NCBI GenBank assembly: GCA_036501535.1
Contig: DASYAE010000238.1
Location: 1 to 32,973, forward strand
Reading direction: 5' to 3'
DNA: 32,973 bases
Origin: DASYAE01 sp036501535
GTDB lineage: Bacteria; Actinomycetota; Actinomycetes; Streptomycetales; Catenulisporaceae
The position numbers and the translations under genes were made by a program. Positions 24,723-32,031 of the stretch are shown one piece after another. A model generated the notes under the pieces. It had not been told where the DNA came from. It saw only the letters and a program-made list of their open reading frames with translations, and did no database searches. Positions within the stretch are counted from its first letter, which is position 1. Each line of letters opens with the position of its first letter.

Positions 24723-24737
24723 GGCGCCGCATAACTC

Positions 24738-25748
24738 ATGCTCACATTCATTATTCGGCGTCTGCTCGCCGCAGTCGGCCTGCTCCTGCTGGTGTCGCTG
24801 GCGACGTTCTTCATCTTCTACATCCTGCCGCAGTGGGGCGGCGAGACCATCCAGGAGATGGCGCGCTCGTACGTCGGCCGCACCACGAGCAGCGCGCAGC
24901 TGCAGCAGGTCATCGACCGGCTCGGCTTCGACAAGCCGTTCTTCGTGCAGTACTTCGACTACGTGAAGGGCATCGTCGCCGGCACGCAGTACAGCGACGG
25001 CGTCAACACCCTCCAGTGCAACGCGCCGTGCCTCGGCTACTCCTTCCGCAACTACGACCAGGTCTGGCCGACCATCCTGAACGACTTCCCGGTCACCCTG
25101 TCCATCGCGGTCGGCGCCGGCTTCTTCTGGCTGGTCTTCGGCGTCATGTCCGGCGTCGTCTCGGCGCTGCGCAAGGGCACGATCTGGGACCGGCTGTTCA
25201 TGACGGTCTCGCTGGCCGGCGTCTCGGTCCCGGTGTACTTCGTCGGCCCGCTCATGGCGCTGGTCCTGGCGTACAACAACAGCATCCTGCCGGTGCCGAG
25301 CTACACCTCGATCGGTACCGATCCGCTGTCCTGGGCCGGCGGCATGCTGATCCCGTGGCTCGCGCTGGCCTTCGGGTTCGCCGCCCTCTACACCCGGCTC
25401 ACCCGGGCCGGGATGCTCGACGCGCTCGGCGAGGACTTCACCCGCACCGCCCGGGCCAAGGGGCTGCCCGAGTACAAGGTGACCTTCAAACACGCGCTGC
25501 GCGCCGCGATCATCCCGATCGTGACCATCTTCGGCATGGACCTCGGCGGCGTGCTCGGCGGCGCGGTGCTGGTCGAGAACTCGCTGAGCCTCAACGGGAT
25601 CGGCACCCTGGCGCTGACCTCCATCCACGCCCAGGACTTCCCCACGGTCATGGGCGTGACGCTGTTCGCCGCCACGTTCATCATCATCGCCAACCTCGTC
25701 GTGGACGTCCTGTACGCGACGCTCGACCCCCGGGTGAGGCTGTCGTGA
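24738..25748 (+). CDS. ABC transporter permease, DppB/OppB type
   Basis: A 336-aa inner-membrane permease. It starts with the hallmark MLTFIIRRLLAAVGLLLLVSL helix and FFIFYILP. A long periplasmic loop contains two Cys (CNAPC) uncommon in the family. The EAA loop is FTRTARAKGLPEYKVTFKHALRAA and the ending GVTLFAATFIIIANLVVDVLYATLDPRVR is DppB-typical. The stop overlaps the next gene's GTG (GTGA). Translation start lacks an obvious ribosome-binding site; see the upstream hairpin. Confidence 0.92.
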   Translation: MLTFIIRRLLAAVGLLLLVSLATFFIFYILPQWGGETIQEMARSYVGRTTSSAQLQQVIDRLGFDKPFFVQYFDYVKGIVAGTQYSDGVNTLQCNAPCLGYSFRNYDQVWPTILNDFPVTLSIAVGAGFFWLVFGVMSGVVSALRKGTIWDRLFMTVSLAGVSVPVYFVGPLMALVLAYNNSILPVPSYTSIGTDPLSWAGGMLIPWLALAFGFAALYTRLTRAGMLDALGEDFTRTARAKGLPEYKVTFKHALRAAIIPIVTIFGMDLGGVLGGAVLVENSLSLNGIGTLALTSIHAQDFPTVMGVTLFAATFIIIANLVVDVLYATLDPRVRLS

Positions 25749-26911
25749 GCACTCCGTTCGGCAACCACCCGGGCAACAACGACGAGCTGGACATCACGGT
25801 GACGAACGACGGCAGCGGACCGAGGGACCAGCAGCCCGGCGGGCAGCACGGCTACGGCGCGCCGGCCGGCGCGGCGCAGTCCTTCCTCGACGTGCGGGAC
25901 CTGCAGGTGCACTTCCCGACCGAGGACGGCCTGGTCAAGTCGGTCGACGGGATCTCCTTCCGGCTCGAGCGCGGCAAGACGCTCGGCATCGTCGGCGAGT
26001 CCGGCTCCGGCAAGTCGGTCACCTCGCTCTCCCTGCTCGGCCTGCACAAGCGGCCGGACCGGCGGGGCCGCGGCGGGGCCCGGATGACCGGCGAGATCTG
26101 GCTCGACGGCGAGGAGCTCATCTCCGCCTCGCCGCACCGGATCCAGGAGCTGCGCGGCGAGAAGATGGCGATGGTCTTCCAGGACCCGCTCTCCGCGCTG
26201 CACCCCTACTACAAGGTGGGCGCCCAGATCGCCGAGGCGTACCTGGTGCACAACAAGGTCTCCCGGGGCGAGGCGCGCAAGCGGGCGATCGAGATGCTCG
26301 ACCGCGTCGGCATCCCGCAGCCGCAGTCCCGGGTCGACGACTACCCGCACCAGTTCTCCGGCGGCATGCGTCAGCGCGCGATGATCGCGATGGCCCTGGT
26401 CTGCAACCCGCAGCTGCTGATCGCGGACGAGCCGACCACGGCGCTGGACGTGACCGTGCAGGCGCAGATCCTGGACCTGATGCGGGACCTGCAGCGCGAG
26501 TTCAACAGCGCGCTGATCATCATCACGCACGACCTGGGCGTGGTGGCCGAGCTGGCCGACGACATCATGGTGATGTACGGCGGCCGGGCGGTCGAGTACG
26601 GGCCGGCGAAGACCGTCTTCTCCGAGCCGCAGCACCCTTACACCTGGGGCCTGCTCGGCTCGATGCCGCGGCTCGACCGGCCGGTGCAGGAGCGGCTGCT
26701 GCCGATCGCCGGCAGCCCGCCCTCGCTGATCAACGTGCCCTCCGGCTGCGCGTTCCACCCGCGCTGCAAGTTCGCCGAACTCACCAACGGCGCCAGCCAG
26801 AACGAGGACCCCGAGCTGGTGGAGGCCGAGCCCGGCCACCTGGTGCGCTGCCACCTGCGCGCGTCCGAGCGCAAGCAGATCTTCGCCGAGCAGATCGCCC
26901 CGCGCCTCTGA
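25745..26911 (+). CDS. ABC transporter ATP-binding protein, DppD/OppD type
   Basis: A 388-aa ATPase energising import. After an about 45-residue polar N-terminal extension come Walker A GESGSGKS (84-91), the Q-loop VFQDPLSALHPYYKVG, signature FSGGMRQR, Walker B LLIADEPTTALD and the H-loop THDLG. The C-terminal oligopeptide-transporter extension includes GCAFHPRCKFA with conserved Cys. The GTG start overlaps the permease stop by 4 nt. It pairs with the DppF-type ATPase to form the heterodimeric motor. Confidence 0.94.
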   Translation: MSTPFGNHPGNNDELDITVTNDGSGPRDQQPGGQHGYGAPAGAAQSFLDVRDLQVHFPTEDGLVKSVDGISFRLERGKTLGIVGESGSGKSVTSLSLLGLHKRPDRRGRGGARMTGEIWLDGEELISASPHRIQELRGEKMAMVFQDPLSALHPYYKVGAQIAEAYLVHNKVSRGEARKRAIEMLDRVGIPQPQSRVDDYPHQFSGGMRQRAMIAMALVCNPQLLIADEPTTALDVTVQAQILDLMRDLQREFNSALIIITHDLGVVAELADDIMVMYGGRAVEYGPAKTVFSEPQHPYTWGLLGSMPRLDRPVQERLLPIAGSPPSLINVPSGCAFHPRCKFAELTNGASQNEDPELVEAEPGHLVRCHLRASERKQIFAEQIAPRL

Positions 26912-26976
26912 GCCGGCCCGCCGGCCAGCGCGACCGACCCTCACCCCGACCCCGACTCCACTTTCCGGGAGCATCC

Positions 26977-28044
26977 GTGAGCACCACCTCGTTCGACCCG
27001 CAGCGTTCGGCCGCCGGCGGCACCGAGCCGCTGCTGTCGGCCTCCGGCCTGCAGAAGCACTTCCCGATCAGGCGCGGCCTGCTGCGCCGGACGGTCGGCG
27101 CAGTGCAGGCGGTGGACGGGATCGACCTGTCGGTGCTGCCCGGCGAGACGCTGGGGCTGGTGGGCGAGTCCGGCTGCGGCAAGTCGACCACCGGCCGGCT
27201 GCTGACCCGGCTGCAGGAGCCGACCGCCGGGCAGATCGTGTTCGAGGGCGTCGACATCAGCCACCTGAACACCGGCCAGCTGCGGCCGCTGCGCCGGGAC
27301 GTGCAGATGGTGTTCCAGGACCCGCAGTCCTCGCTCAACCCGCGGCACACCATCGGCACCATCGTCGGCGCGCCGTTCCAGATCCAGAAGATCCAGACGC
27401 CGAACGGCATCAAGCGCGCGGTGCAGGACCTGCTGGAGCTGGTGGGCCTCTCGCCGGAGCACTACAACCGCTACCCGCACGAGTTCTCCGGCGGCCAGCG
27501 CCAGCGCATCGGCCTGGCCCGCGCGCTGGCCCTGCGGCCGAAGCTGATCGTCGCCGACGAGCCGGTCTCCGCCCTCGACGTGTCGATCCAGGCGCAGGTG
27601 GTGAACCTGTTCGAGGACCTGCAGGCGGAGTTCAACCTGGCCTACGTGTTCATCGCGCACGACCTGTCGGTCGTCCGGCACATCTCGGACCGGGTCGCGG
27701 TCATGTACCTCGGCAAGATAGTGGAGGTCGCCAGCCGGGACGATCTCTACTCCCGGCCGCTGCACCCTTACACGCACGCGCTGCTCTCCGCGGTACCGAT
27801 CCCGGACCCGGAGCGCAAGGAGGCCGGCAGCCGCGAGCGGATCCTGCTGACCGGGGACGTCCCGTCGCCGATCAACCCGCCGTCCGGCTGCCGGTTCCGC
27901 ACCCGCTGCTGGAAGGCGCAGGAGATCTGCGCCGCCGTCGAGCCGCCGCTGGAGTCCACGGTCTCCACCGCGGCGGGGCAGCAGGTCGCGTGCCACTTCC
28001 CGGAGGTGCGGGACGTGGTCAGCAGCGGCACGGCGGCGGCCTGA
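26977..28044 (+). CDS. ABC transporter ATP-binding protein, DppF/OppF type
   Basis: A 355-aa second ATPase. It has Walker A GESGCGKS (63-70), Q-loop VFQDPQSSLNPRHTIG, signature FSGGQRQRIGLARAL, Walker B LIVADEPVSALD, H-loop AHDLSVV and the DppF C-terminal Cys-containing region GCRFRTRCWKA. The GTG start has GGGAG six nt upstream. It is the last gene of the operon, 65 bp after its partner. Confidence 0.94.
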   Translation: MSTTSFDPQRSAAGGTEPLLSASGLQKHFPIRRGLLRRTVGAVQAVDGIDLSVLPGETLGLVGESGCGKSTTGRLLTRLQEPTAGQIVFEGVDISHLNTGQLRPLRRDVQMVFQDPQSSLNPRHTIGTIVGAPFQIQKIQTPNGIKRAVQDLLELVGLSPEHYNRYPHEFSGGQRQRIGLARALALRPKLIVADEPVSALDVSIQAQVVNLFEDLQAEFNLAYVFIAHDLSVVRHISDRVAVMYLGKIVEVASRDDLYSRPLHPYTHALLSAVPIPDPERKEAGSRERILLTGDVPSPINPPSGCRFRTRCWKAQEICAAVEPPLESTVSTAAGQQVACHFPEVRDVVSSGTAAA

Positions 28045-28133
28045 CGGCCTGAACGGCCCGGCCCGCCTCGCGGTCCGACGACCGGCTCCCACTACCGGGT
28101 GAAGTGTCCTTGATACTCGGGGTGACCTCCGGG

Positions 28134-28874
28134 ATGATCTGCCGCATGGACGCGACGACTGAGCCGGAACTGTTCTCGGGCACCGAGCTGGCGAAGCTCT
28201 ACAAGGATCGCTTCTCGGACGCCGAACTGGCGGCCAAGCGCGCATTGTGGGAAACGCTCTGCCGTAGTTTCCTCGACAAGTACATCGAGCCCGGTGATAC
28301 GGTTCTCGATCTCGGCGCCGGCTCGTGCGAGTTCATCAACGCCTGTCGCGCTGCCCGAAAGATCGCCGTCGACCTGAACCCGGAGACCAGGCATTTCGCG
28401 CAGGGGGCCGAGGTGGTCCTGACGAGCAGCGACGATCTGTCGCCGATCGAGACCGCGTCGGTCGACGTGGTGTTCTCGTCGAACTTCTTCGAGCACCTTC
28501 CGGACAAGCCGACCTGCCTGCGCACACTCGAGGAGTGTTCCCGGGTGCTCAAACCAGGCGGCCGGCTGCTCGTCCTGATGCCGAATCTGCGCTTTCTGCC
28601 GGGGCGCTACTGGGACTACTTCGACCACCACCTGCCGCTCACGGACCGGAGCCTGGTCGAGGGCATGCGGATGGCGAACTTCGTGCCTTATCGCGTGATT
28701 CCGAGATTTCTGCCCTACACGGTCAAGGACTCGCCGATCAAGGTCCGTCCGTTGCTCGTGAAGGCATATCTCCACGCACGGTGGGTGTGGCCGTTGCTGG
28801 GGCGGCAGATGTTCGTGGCCGCGACCAGTCCGCCGAGCGGAGCAGTCCGGAATCAGCGCGCGGCGTCTGACTGA
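28134..28874 (+). CDS. Class I SAM-dependent methyltransferase
   Basis: A 246-aa Rossmann-fold methyltransferase. Motif I is VLDLGAGSCEF, the acidic strand is IAVDLNPET, motif IV-like is VDVVFSSNFFEHLPDK, and RVLKPGGRLLVLMPN is the post-motif strand. The DYFDHHLPLTDRSLVEGM segment suggests a methyltransferase_11-type enzyme acting on a small molecule or sugar. ATG 28134 has GGGGTGA 8 nt upstream; other in-frame starts are GTG 28104 and ATG 28146. Codon usage near the 3' end is somewhat less GC-rich than the neighbours. Convergent with metG. Confidence 0.88.
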   Translation: MICRMDATTEPELFSGTELAKLYKDRFSDAELAAKRALWETLCRSFLDKYIEPGDTVLDLGAGSCEFINACRAARKIAVDLNPETRHFAQGAEVVLTSSDDLSPIETASVDVVFSSNFFEHLPDKPTCLRTLEECSRVLKPGGRLLVLMPNLRFLPGRYWDYFDHHLPLTDRSLVEGMRMANFVPYRVIPRFLPYTVKDSPIKVRPLLVKAYLHARWVWPLLGRQMFVAATSPPSGAVRNQRAASD

Positions 28875-28880
28875 TTCTCT

Positions 28881-28906
28881 CGCCGGGTGAGCCCGGCGCG
28901 CCGGGC
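28881..28906. terminator. Overlapping hairpins between convergent methyltransferase and metG
   Basis: CGCCGGG/CCCGGCG (28881-28887 with 28892-28898, 4-nt loop) overlaps a 16-nt perfect palindrome at 28891-28906. The two folds exclude each other; either could serve as terminator, one per direction. No T-tract is present. Confidence 0.55.
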
Positions 28907-28916
28907 AGGCAGCGCG

Positions 28917-30458
28917 TCATCGGTTCGGGCCGATCCGCGGGAACAGCGGTTCCGCCGCCGCCAGGACGCCGCCGACGGCGGTGCACTGCCGCGCGATGCG
29001 AGCCGCGGCACCAGGCAGAAACGGCGTCAGTTCGTCGGCGAGCACACGGCATGCGTGAATGAGTGTGCTTAATACTGCGTCCAGGTGGCGCTCCTTCTCG
29101 GGATCTCCGGCGCGCGCGGCCTTGGCCAGCTCCCAGGGCCGGGTCGCGGCGATACTTCGGTTGGCCTGCTCGACGATCGTCCAGAGCGCGGACGCGGCGC
29201 CGCGGAAGTCGAAGTCCTCGAGCGCGGCGTCGATCTGCGCCGGGGCGCTGTCGCAAGCGTCCGTGAGCGGCCGGACGGCGGCCTCGACCCGACCCGGCCC
29301 GATATCGCCGGGCTCTGAGACGCGCCCGCCGTGGCAGCGGTGGACGAGGGTCACCACGCGATGGACCAGATTGCCGAGACCGCCGGCGAGGTCGGCGTCG
29401 GCGCGCGCGACGAGCCGATCCCGGGTGAAGTCCGCGTCGCCGACTCTGGGCACCTCGCGGATGAGCCACCAGCGCACCGCGTCGGTACCGCATTCGGCCG
29501 CCAGACGCACCGGATCCACCGTGGCGCCCGCCGACTTGCTGATCTTGTGCCCGTCAACGGTCAGGTAGTCGTGGACCAGGATGTCCGTCGGCAGCGGCAG
29601 GCCGGCGGAGAGCAGCAGCGCCGGCCAGTAGACGGCGTGGAAGCGTAGGACGCCCTTGCCCGCGAGATGCACGCGGCGTCGGCCGCCGACCCACCAGCGC
29701 TCGTATTCGGTCTCGTCGCCGCCGCCGTAGCCGAGGCTTGAGACGTAGTTCCCCAGCGCCTCCCACCACACGTAGACGACCTGGCTCGGATCGTCCGGCA
29801 CCGCGATGCCCCATCCGCGCGCCCGCGCCGCGGACCTGGAGACGGAGAAATCGTGCAGGCCGCCGGAGATCAGCGCGAGCACTTCGTTGCGCCGCGAGGC
29901 CGGCTGGATCCGCAGCCGGTCATACTCGATAAGCCCGCGCAGCTCGTCGGTGTACCGGGAGAGCCGGAAGAACCAGTTCTCCTCGGCGATGCGCTGCGGC
30001 TCGGTCCCGTGCTCGGTGCAACGCCCGTCGACCAGGTCTTCGGGTGCGTAGAACTGCTCGCAGCCGACGCAGTAGAGCCCTTCATAGTGCTTGCGATAGA
30101 GGTCGCCGGCCTCGGCGCACCGCCGCCACAGGCGCTCGACGCCGACCCGGTGGCGCGGGTCGCTGCCGGTGCGGATGAAGTCGTCGAGCGAGAGCGCCAG
30201 CGGCCCGCGCAGCGCCGAGAACGCGGCGGCGTTCCGGTCGACCAGCTCCCGGACCGCGATCCCCTCGGCCTCGGCGGCCAGCACGTTCTTGAGCGAGTTC
30301 TCGTCCGTTCCGCTCAGGAAGCGGACCTGGTCGCCGCGATGGCGGCGATGGCGCGCCAACACGTCGGCCTGCACCAGTTCGAGCGCGAAACCCAGGTGGG
30401 GCCGGGCGTTGACGTAAGGGATCGTCGTGGTGATGTAGTAGCGCGGATTCGCGGTCAT
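28917..30458 (-). CDS. metG: Methionyl-tRNA synthetase, probable second (non-canonical) copy
   Basis: A 513-aa class I aminoacyl-tRNA synthetase that charges tRNA-Met. Nucleotide-binding HLGF (21-24) stands for HIGH and KISKS (305-309) for KMSKS. A zinc knuckle C130-x2-C133...C147-x2-H150 sits in the connective domain, followed by the anticodon-binding helical region. It differs from canonical actinobacterial MetRS as I recall it: TDENSLKN instead of TDEHGxK, and WWEALGNY where WxDA is usual. Leu463 is encoded by TTA inside a short low-GC patch (about 29052-29080), the only in-frame TTA I found in the window. ATG 30458 has GAGGAGG upstream. It is preceded by an attenuator-like leader and an MFS gene. 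Confidence 0.93.
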   Translation of the reverse strand: MTANPRYYITTTIPYVNARPHLGFALELVQADVLARHRRHRGDQVRFLSGTDENSLKNVLAAEAEGIAVRELVDRNAAAFSALRGPLALSLDDFIRTGSDPRHRVGVERLWRRCAEAGDLYRKHYEGLYCVGCEQFYAPEDLVDGRCTEHGTEPQRIAEENWFFRLSRYTDELRGLIEYDRLRIQPASRRNEVLALISGGLHDFSVSRSAARARGWGIAVPDDPSQVVYVWWEALGNYVSSLGYGGGDETEYERWWVGGRRRVHLAGKGVLRFHAVYWPALLLSAGLPLPTDILVHDYLTVDGHKISKSAGATVDPVRLAAECGTDAVRWWLIREVPRVGDADFTRDRLVARADADLAGGLGNLVHRVVTLVHRCHGGRVSEPGDIGPGRVEAAVRPLTDACDSAPAQIDAALEDFDFRGAASALWTIVEQANRSIAATRPWELAKAARAGDPEKERHLDAVLSTLIHACRVLADELTPFLPGAAARIARQCTAVGGVLAAAEPLFPRIGPNR

Positions 30459-30517
30459 CGGATCCTCCTCATGCGAGGCGGGGCTCCGGTCCGTGCGATT
30501 CCGTGCGGAAACGCGAA

Positions 30518-30581
30518 CGAGGCCCCGACTCGGGGCCTCGGATTGGTCACGCGTCCGACTCAGCAGCCCCGTCGGCGGGGC
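30518..30581 (-). promoter_or_regulatory. Predicted Met-responsive transcription attenuator of metG
   Basis: Four segments on the minus strand can pair alternatively. Segment 1 GCCCCG (30581-30576) with 2 CGGGGC (30571-30566) makes a 6-bp stem with a 4-nt loop. Segment 3 (30540-30531) with 4 (30527-30518) makes a 10-bp GC stem with a 3-nt loop, the terminator candidate, ending 59 nt before metG. Segment 2 plus the preceding CCGA can instead pair with segment 3 plus the following TCGG (10 bp, 2-nt bulge), the antiterminator. Segment 1 begins at the second of two tandem Met codons of the leader ORF, and the leader stop codon lies just past segment 2. The T-tract after the terminator stem is weak (TTCGCGTTT). 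Confidence 0.6.
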
Positions 30582-30607
30582 ATCATCGGGAGCGGGAACG
30601 CGGTCAT
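30560..30607 (-). CDS. Leader peptide ORF MTAFPLPMMPRRRGC upstream of metG
   Basis: A 15-codon ORF ending in TGA, with tandem ATG codons at positions 8-9. It lies between the MFS stop codon and metG. There is no Shine-Dalgarno sequence, but TAGCAT (30614-30619) stands six nt before the ATG, the spacing expected of a leaderless transcript. Its first nine bases (ATGACCGCG) match those of metG. Ribosome position on this ORF would select between the alternative RNA folds described for 30518-30581. The protein itself is not expected to act. The ORF could be fortuitous. Confidence 0.55.
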   Translation of the reverse strand: MTAFPLPMMPRRRGC

Positions 30608-30613
30608 AACGCG

Positions 30614-30619
30614 ATGCTA
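30614..30619 (-). promoter_or_regulatory. Candidate -10 element for the metG leader transcript
   Basis: TAGCAT matches TANNNT and ends six nt before the leader ATG. Its first three bases are the TAG stop of the MFS gene. No convincing -35 is found 17-18 nt upstream, so metG could equally be read through from the MFS gene. Confidence 0.35.
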
Positions 30620-31885
30620 ACCGCACCGCCGCGCAGGGGCGTACCGATTTTCCGCGGTCGGCTCGGCGCGCGACGCGGGCACGTGCCTGGCCGTCCGCCA
30701 CCACAGCAGCAGGAGCACCGCGTTCAGACCGATGCAGTAGGGAAGCAGCGTACTGATTCCGGAGGACTGGCCGATGGCGCCGGCCAGCCAGGGCAGCGCG
30801 GAGCCGCCGATGACCGACACGCCGTTGATGACGCCGATCGCGGTGGGCACGAGGCGCGGCTCGGCCAGCTGCGGCGTGAGGGCCATCGTGGTCGGGAACA
30901 GCGGTCCGAGGAAGAAGCCCAGCACCGCGAAGCCGGCGCTCGAGGCCGCCGGACCGGACCCCAGCCAGACGAGCCCGCAGGCGGCGAAGACGCCGGCCAG
31001 GCACAGGTACGTCATGCCGACCTCGCGCAGCCCGGCCCGAGCCGAGAGCGGGGCGATCACGAACCGGCCCATGGTCAGGCCCAGCCAGTAGCCGCTGATC
31101 ATGTAGCCGGCGAGCAGCTCCGACTGGTCGCGCCCGGCCACCAGGAAGCTGAAGCCCCAGTTGCCGAGACTGCTCTCCAGACCGACGTAGACCGAGAGGA
31201 AAAGCGCGCCCAGCAGGATGCCGGGGTTTCGCAGCGCGGCGGCGATCAGACCGCGGCCCGGCGTGTCGGCGGGTGCAGGTGGCTCCAGCGCCGCCGCCGT
31301 GGCGGCGGCCAGCGGTGCGGGTCTCGCCACGCGCCGACCCGCGCCCGGGAAGGTGAGCTGGACGGCGAACAGTAGCGGCACGTGCAGCAGGGCGATCATC
31401 AGCCAGACCCGCGGCCACGGCCCCGAGCGCAGTATCCCGGTGGCGAGCAGCGGCCCGAGCAGCGCGCCCACCCCGAAGAACGCGTGCAGCCGGTTGAGGC
31501 GCTGCGCCGTCTGCGGCAGCCGGGTGAGATGCGTGTCGAGCACCGACTCGATCACGCCGGAGCCGTAGCCGAGGACCGGTTCGACGCCCACGAGTCCGGC
31601 GAACGCCGGGCGGATGCCCATGCACAGCGCCGCCAGCACGACGGCGGTGATGCCGGCGATCAGCGTGACGCGGGTGCCGAACCGGTGGATCAGCGCCCCG
31701 ACGGTCGATCCGGCCGACATGAAGCCCGCGGAGAAGGTGAAGAAGACGATGCCGATCGTCGCGCGGCCGACTCCGTAATCGGCCATCTGGGCGGGCAGCA
31801 GCGGCCCGGAGACCCCGGCGACGATGCCGACCAACACGAACGCGCCGTACGAGACTGCGACCGACAGCCGAGTGCGATCTCTCAC
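30617..31885 (-). CDS. MFS transporter
   Basis: A 422-aa, 12-TM major facilitator. N-terminal half: AVSYGAFVLVGIVAGVSGPLLPAQMADYGV and the helix 2-3 loop GALIHRFGTRV. A polar Pro/Ala-rich central loop (about 185-215) follows, then C-terminal helices with LGFFLGPLFPTTMAL, a feature of FucP/sugar-type and YfcJ-like MFS proteins. GTG 31885 has GGAG nine nt upstream and begins just before TM1; an earlier GTG at 31918 would add MRLVRTVESRH. The stop lies 9 nt before the metG leader ORF, so the two may be co-transcribed. Substrate unknown; import versus export cannot be told. Confidence 0.87.
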   Translation of the reverse strand: MRDRTRLSVAVSYGAFVLVGIVAGVSGPLLPAQMADYGVGRATIGIVFFTFSAGFMSAGSTVGALIHRFGTRVTLIAGITAVVLAALCMGIRPAFAGLVGVEPVLGYGSGVIESVLDTHLTRLPQTAQRLNRLHAFFGVGALLGPLLATGILRSGPWPRVWLMIALLHVPLLFAVQLTFPGAGRRVARPAPLAAATAAALEPPAPADTPGRGLIAAALRNPGILLGALFLSVYVGLESSLGNWGFSFLVAGRDQSELLAGYMISGYWLGLTMGRFVIAPLSARAGLREVGMTYLCLAGVFAACGLVWLGSGPAASSAGFAVLGFFLGPLFPTTMALTPQLAEPRLVPTAIGVINGVSVIGGSALPWLAGAIGQSSGISTLLPYCIGLNAVLLLLWWRTARHVPASRAEPTAENRYAPARRCG

Positions 31886-31891
31886 GTGGCG

Positions 31892-31922
31892 GGACTCCAC
31901 GGTACGGACCAACCTCACTGGC
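31892..31922 (-). repeat. Copy A of a 31-bp near-repeat at the MFS 5' end
   Basis: This 31-nt stretch matches 32776-32806 at 27 of 31 positions in the same orientation, three of the four differences being C/T. It covers the beginning of the MFS open frame (possible peptide MRLVRTVES) and the Shine-Dalgarno region of the GTG at 31885. Weaker similarity continues about 20 nt further upstream of the gene. Confidence 0.7.
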
Positions 31923-32031
31923 TGGAGACCGGACTAGATGGTAGTCCACAGGGTGTCCAAGAACGATGAGTTTCGCCGTGGCTGCCAGTCTGTATCCACA
32001 TAAGCGATCAACCGCACGCGAGGAGGGCATC

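Noticed and set aside
28104..28133. Earlier GTG start for the methyltransferase
   Set aside because: ATG 28134 has a GGGGTGA at 8 nt, while GTG 28104 has no ribosome-binding site and would place that GGGGTGA inside the coding region.
30459..30607. T-box riboswitch in front of metG
   Set aside because: No T-box sequence, specifier-loop architecture or sufficient leader length; the short Met-containing ORF with alternative stems explains the region better.
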